NCBI GenBank assembly: GCA_002914805.1
Contig: JXTB01000197.1
Coordinates: 153,884 to 217,883, forward strand
Length of the DNA stretch: 64,000 nucleotides
Direction: 5' to 3'
Origin: Parasponia andersonii
Lineage: Eukaryota; Streptophyta; Magnoliopsida; Rosales; Cannabaceae
Part shown: piece after piece, positions 62,664-64,000 of the stretch
How positions within the stretch are numbered: the stretch's first letter is position 1
Layout: every line of letters begins with the position of its first letter
Program-made: the position numbers and the translations under genes
Notes under the pieces: model-generated
The model's input: only the letters and a program-made list of their open reading frames with translations
Database searches by the model: none
What the model was told of the DNA's origin: nothing

Positions 62664-62895
62664 TTATTCAAATAGTCTTGAAATAGAAATCAAATTCCTA
62701 CGAAAACCATAAATAAAATAAACATCAATAACAAAAATTTATTTTTAAAAAGAAGACGAACGACTCGCACTGTTTTTGTCGAAACTTTTTTTCCATTATC
62801 CATTCTCATCGTGAATTCTCCGTCGGTAAGCTCCCTTAAATAACTAAGTATCTGAAAAGAAGAACAACATGATTAGTGACTCCTGAATCAATTAT

Positions 62896-63827
62896 CTAGG
62901 GAAATATATCAAATAAATCTTCTTTCACTAAACAAGCTTCTAAAATAAGTAAATCATATTTACCTCTCTTCTTCTCTTTCAATTTAGAGAGGTATTTATT
63001 ACAGTTTCTCTTCCAATGCCCATGAACTCTGCAACGAAAACATTTTCTTTTAGGCTTTTTGTCTTTGGAGTTGTTCTTCTTAGTACTTGTGTTGCCTTTC
63101 TTGTTCTTTTTAGGCTTAGACCCAGAGGCACCCTTGCTTTTCTTCTTCTTGTTTTTGTTAAAGATAGAATGATTTTCTTCTACAACATTTGCTTCAGCAA
63201 CAGTAGCTGAGTCATCTTTATCTTTATCTTTCGATATTAATTCGAAAGTTTGTAGTTTATTGAGCAATTGAGTCATTGTATTATTCAAATTATTCATAAT
63301 ATAGTTACTCTTGAATTGAAGAAAATTAGGTGAGAGTGATTCCAAAATCATACTCACTTGGCAGCGGTCATCGAGATCGTAGTCCTTTGAACTTCAGCCT
63401 CTCTAAAGTAATTGATTATGTTCAAAACATAATCTCTCACTAGAGTTCCTGTTTTCATTTTCGCATTCATAGCCTTTTTAATAGCGTCATGGCGAGATTA
63501 ATTAATATGTTACCCAAACATAGCATGGAGAGACTCTATTATCTCATAAATAATTTCCATCTTTTTATGCTTAGCTATAAGTACGCTGGTCATGCCTGCT
63601 AACATATAGCAGTGAGTTTTATTATTGACATAAGTCCACTTTTCATAGCTTTCTTGTACAGTACGAATAGCATTAATGGCGGGTTATGGAGGATATTCCT
63701 CCGTAAGCACAAACTTATAGTGTTCACTAACAAGCACGATATTCATATTACATTTCCACTCGATAAAAGTATCTCCAGTTAATTTTTCATTTGCGAGTAA
63801 AGTGATAATAGGATTCGAGGTTGACAT
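62896..63827 (-). pseudogene. Copia gag (element 3)
   Basis: Starts MSTSNPIITLLANEKL, a recognisable copia Gag N-terminus, and meets an in-frame TAA at 63684-63686. A later frame (63357-62896) has MILESLSPNFLQFKSNY, a lysine-rich stretch and the zinc knuckle CFRCRVHGHWKRNC. It is broken in at least one place by nonsense and by frame changes between 63686 and 63357. Confidence 0.85.
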
Positions 63828-64000
63828 GTTATGCTAAAATTTAATAAATAAAATAGCATTCAACATATTTGAAAATAAATATCACAAAGAATTCAGAATA
63901 GTAGACGTGATGTATGATACAAGTAAGTAAACACATAAACTTAATTACTAATTTCACGATAGTTCAATTTTCTTTAATTAGGTACCGTCGTAAGATAAAT

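Larger units (their letters stand above)
58291..64000 (-). mobile_element. Ty1-copia retrotransposon, minus strand, cut by window edge (element 3)
   Basis: From right to left: gag (ATG at 63827), zinc knuckle, pre-integrase, integrase, reverse transcriptase and RNase H, ending with a stop at 59828-59830. Then comes a polypurine-like tract (ggataagtgagagat on the minus strand) and the LTR start TGTTAAGATTTGTGCCC at 59813. The other LTR must lie beyond 64000. Many stops and frame changes make it non-functional. Confidence 0.85.

Noticed and set aside
1..64000. CRISPR arrays, bacterial operons, phage genes
   Set aside because: Tandem repeats present are microsatellites, LTR repeats or simple duplications; the gene structure is plant nuclear.

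Overview
The window is nuclear DNA from a flowering plant, most likely a eudicot. Genes are split by short AT-rich introns with GT/AG borders, the intergenic DNA is very AT-rich with long (TA)n runs, and much of the rest is LTR retrotransposon debris. I cannot assign a species. There is one assembly gap of 334 N (43174-43507). No rRNA, tRNA or CRISPR array was recognised.

Left part (1-10 kb): two complete multi-exon genes lie head to head. A MIKC*-type MADS-box transcription factor on the minus strand (946-4411) was rebuilt as 11 exons and 347 residues. An APD-type membrane RING E3 ubiquitin ligase on the plus strand (7777-9715) was rebuilt as 8 exons and 391 residues. Relatives of both act in pollen in Arabidopsis.

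Three CYP81-type cytochrome P450 genes lie in the same direction at about 10.8, 30.2 and 55.2 kb, a dispersed tandem family. The first is a clear pseudogene (about 35-nt deletion with frameshift, loss at the exon 2 junction, 1-nt frameshift, nonsense codon). The second (502 residues) and third (515 residues) are intact, share one phase-0 intron at the same site and keep all P450 motifs. The likely role is membrane-bound oxidation of a specialised metabolite; the substrate cannot be read from sequence.

Between and around them are mobile elements: a decayed Ty1-copia element (17957-26377) with a nested solo-LTR-like insertion, a minus-strand Ty1-copia element with a perfect 5-bp target duplication (41019-48071), a third minus-strand Ty1-copia element running off the right edge, a solo Ty3/gypsy-type LTR with perfect target duplication (32358-34611), several LTR fragments, a large foldback (35.4-36.2 kb), and at least six copies of a MITE family sitting in (TA)n tracts, two of which form a palindrome of about 500 bp. 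None of the retroelements appears able to code for a full set of proteins. I found no convincing new biological system. The points most worth a second look are the TA-tract MITE family, the head-to-head pair of pollen-type genes and the graded decay of the CYP81 cluster.
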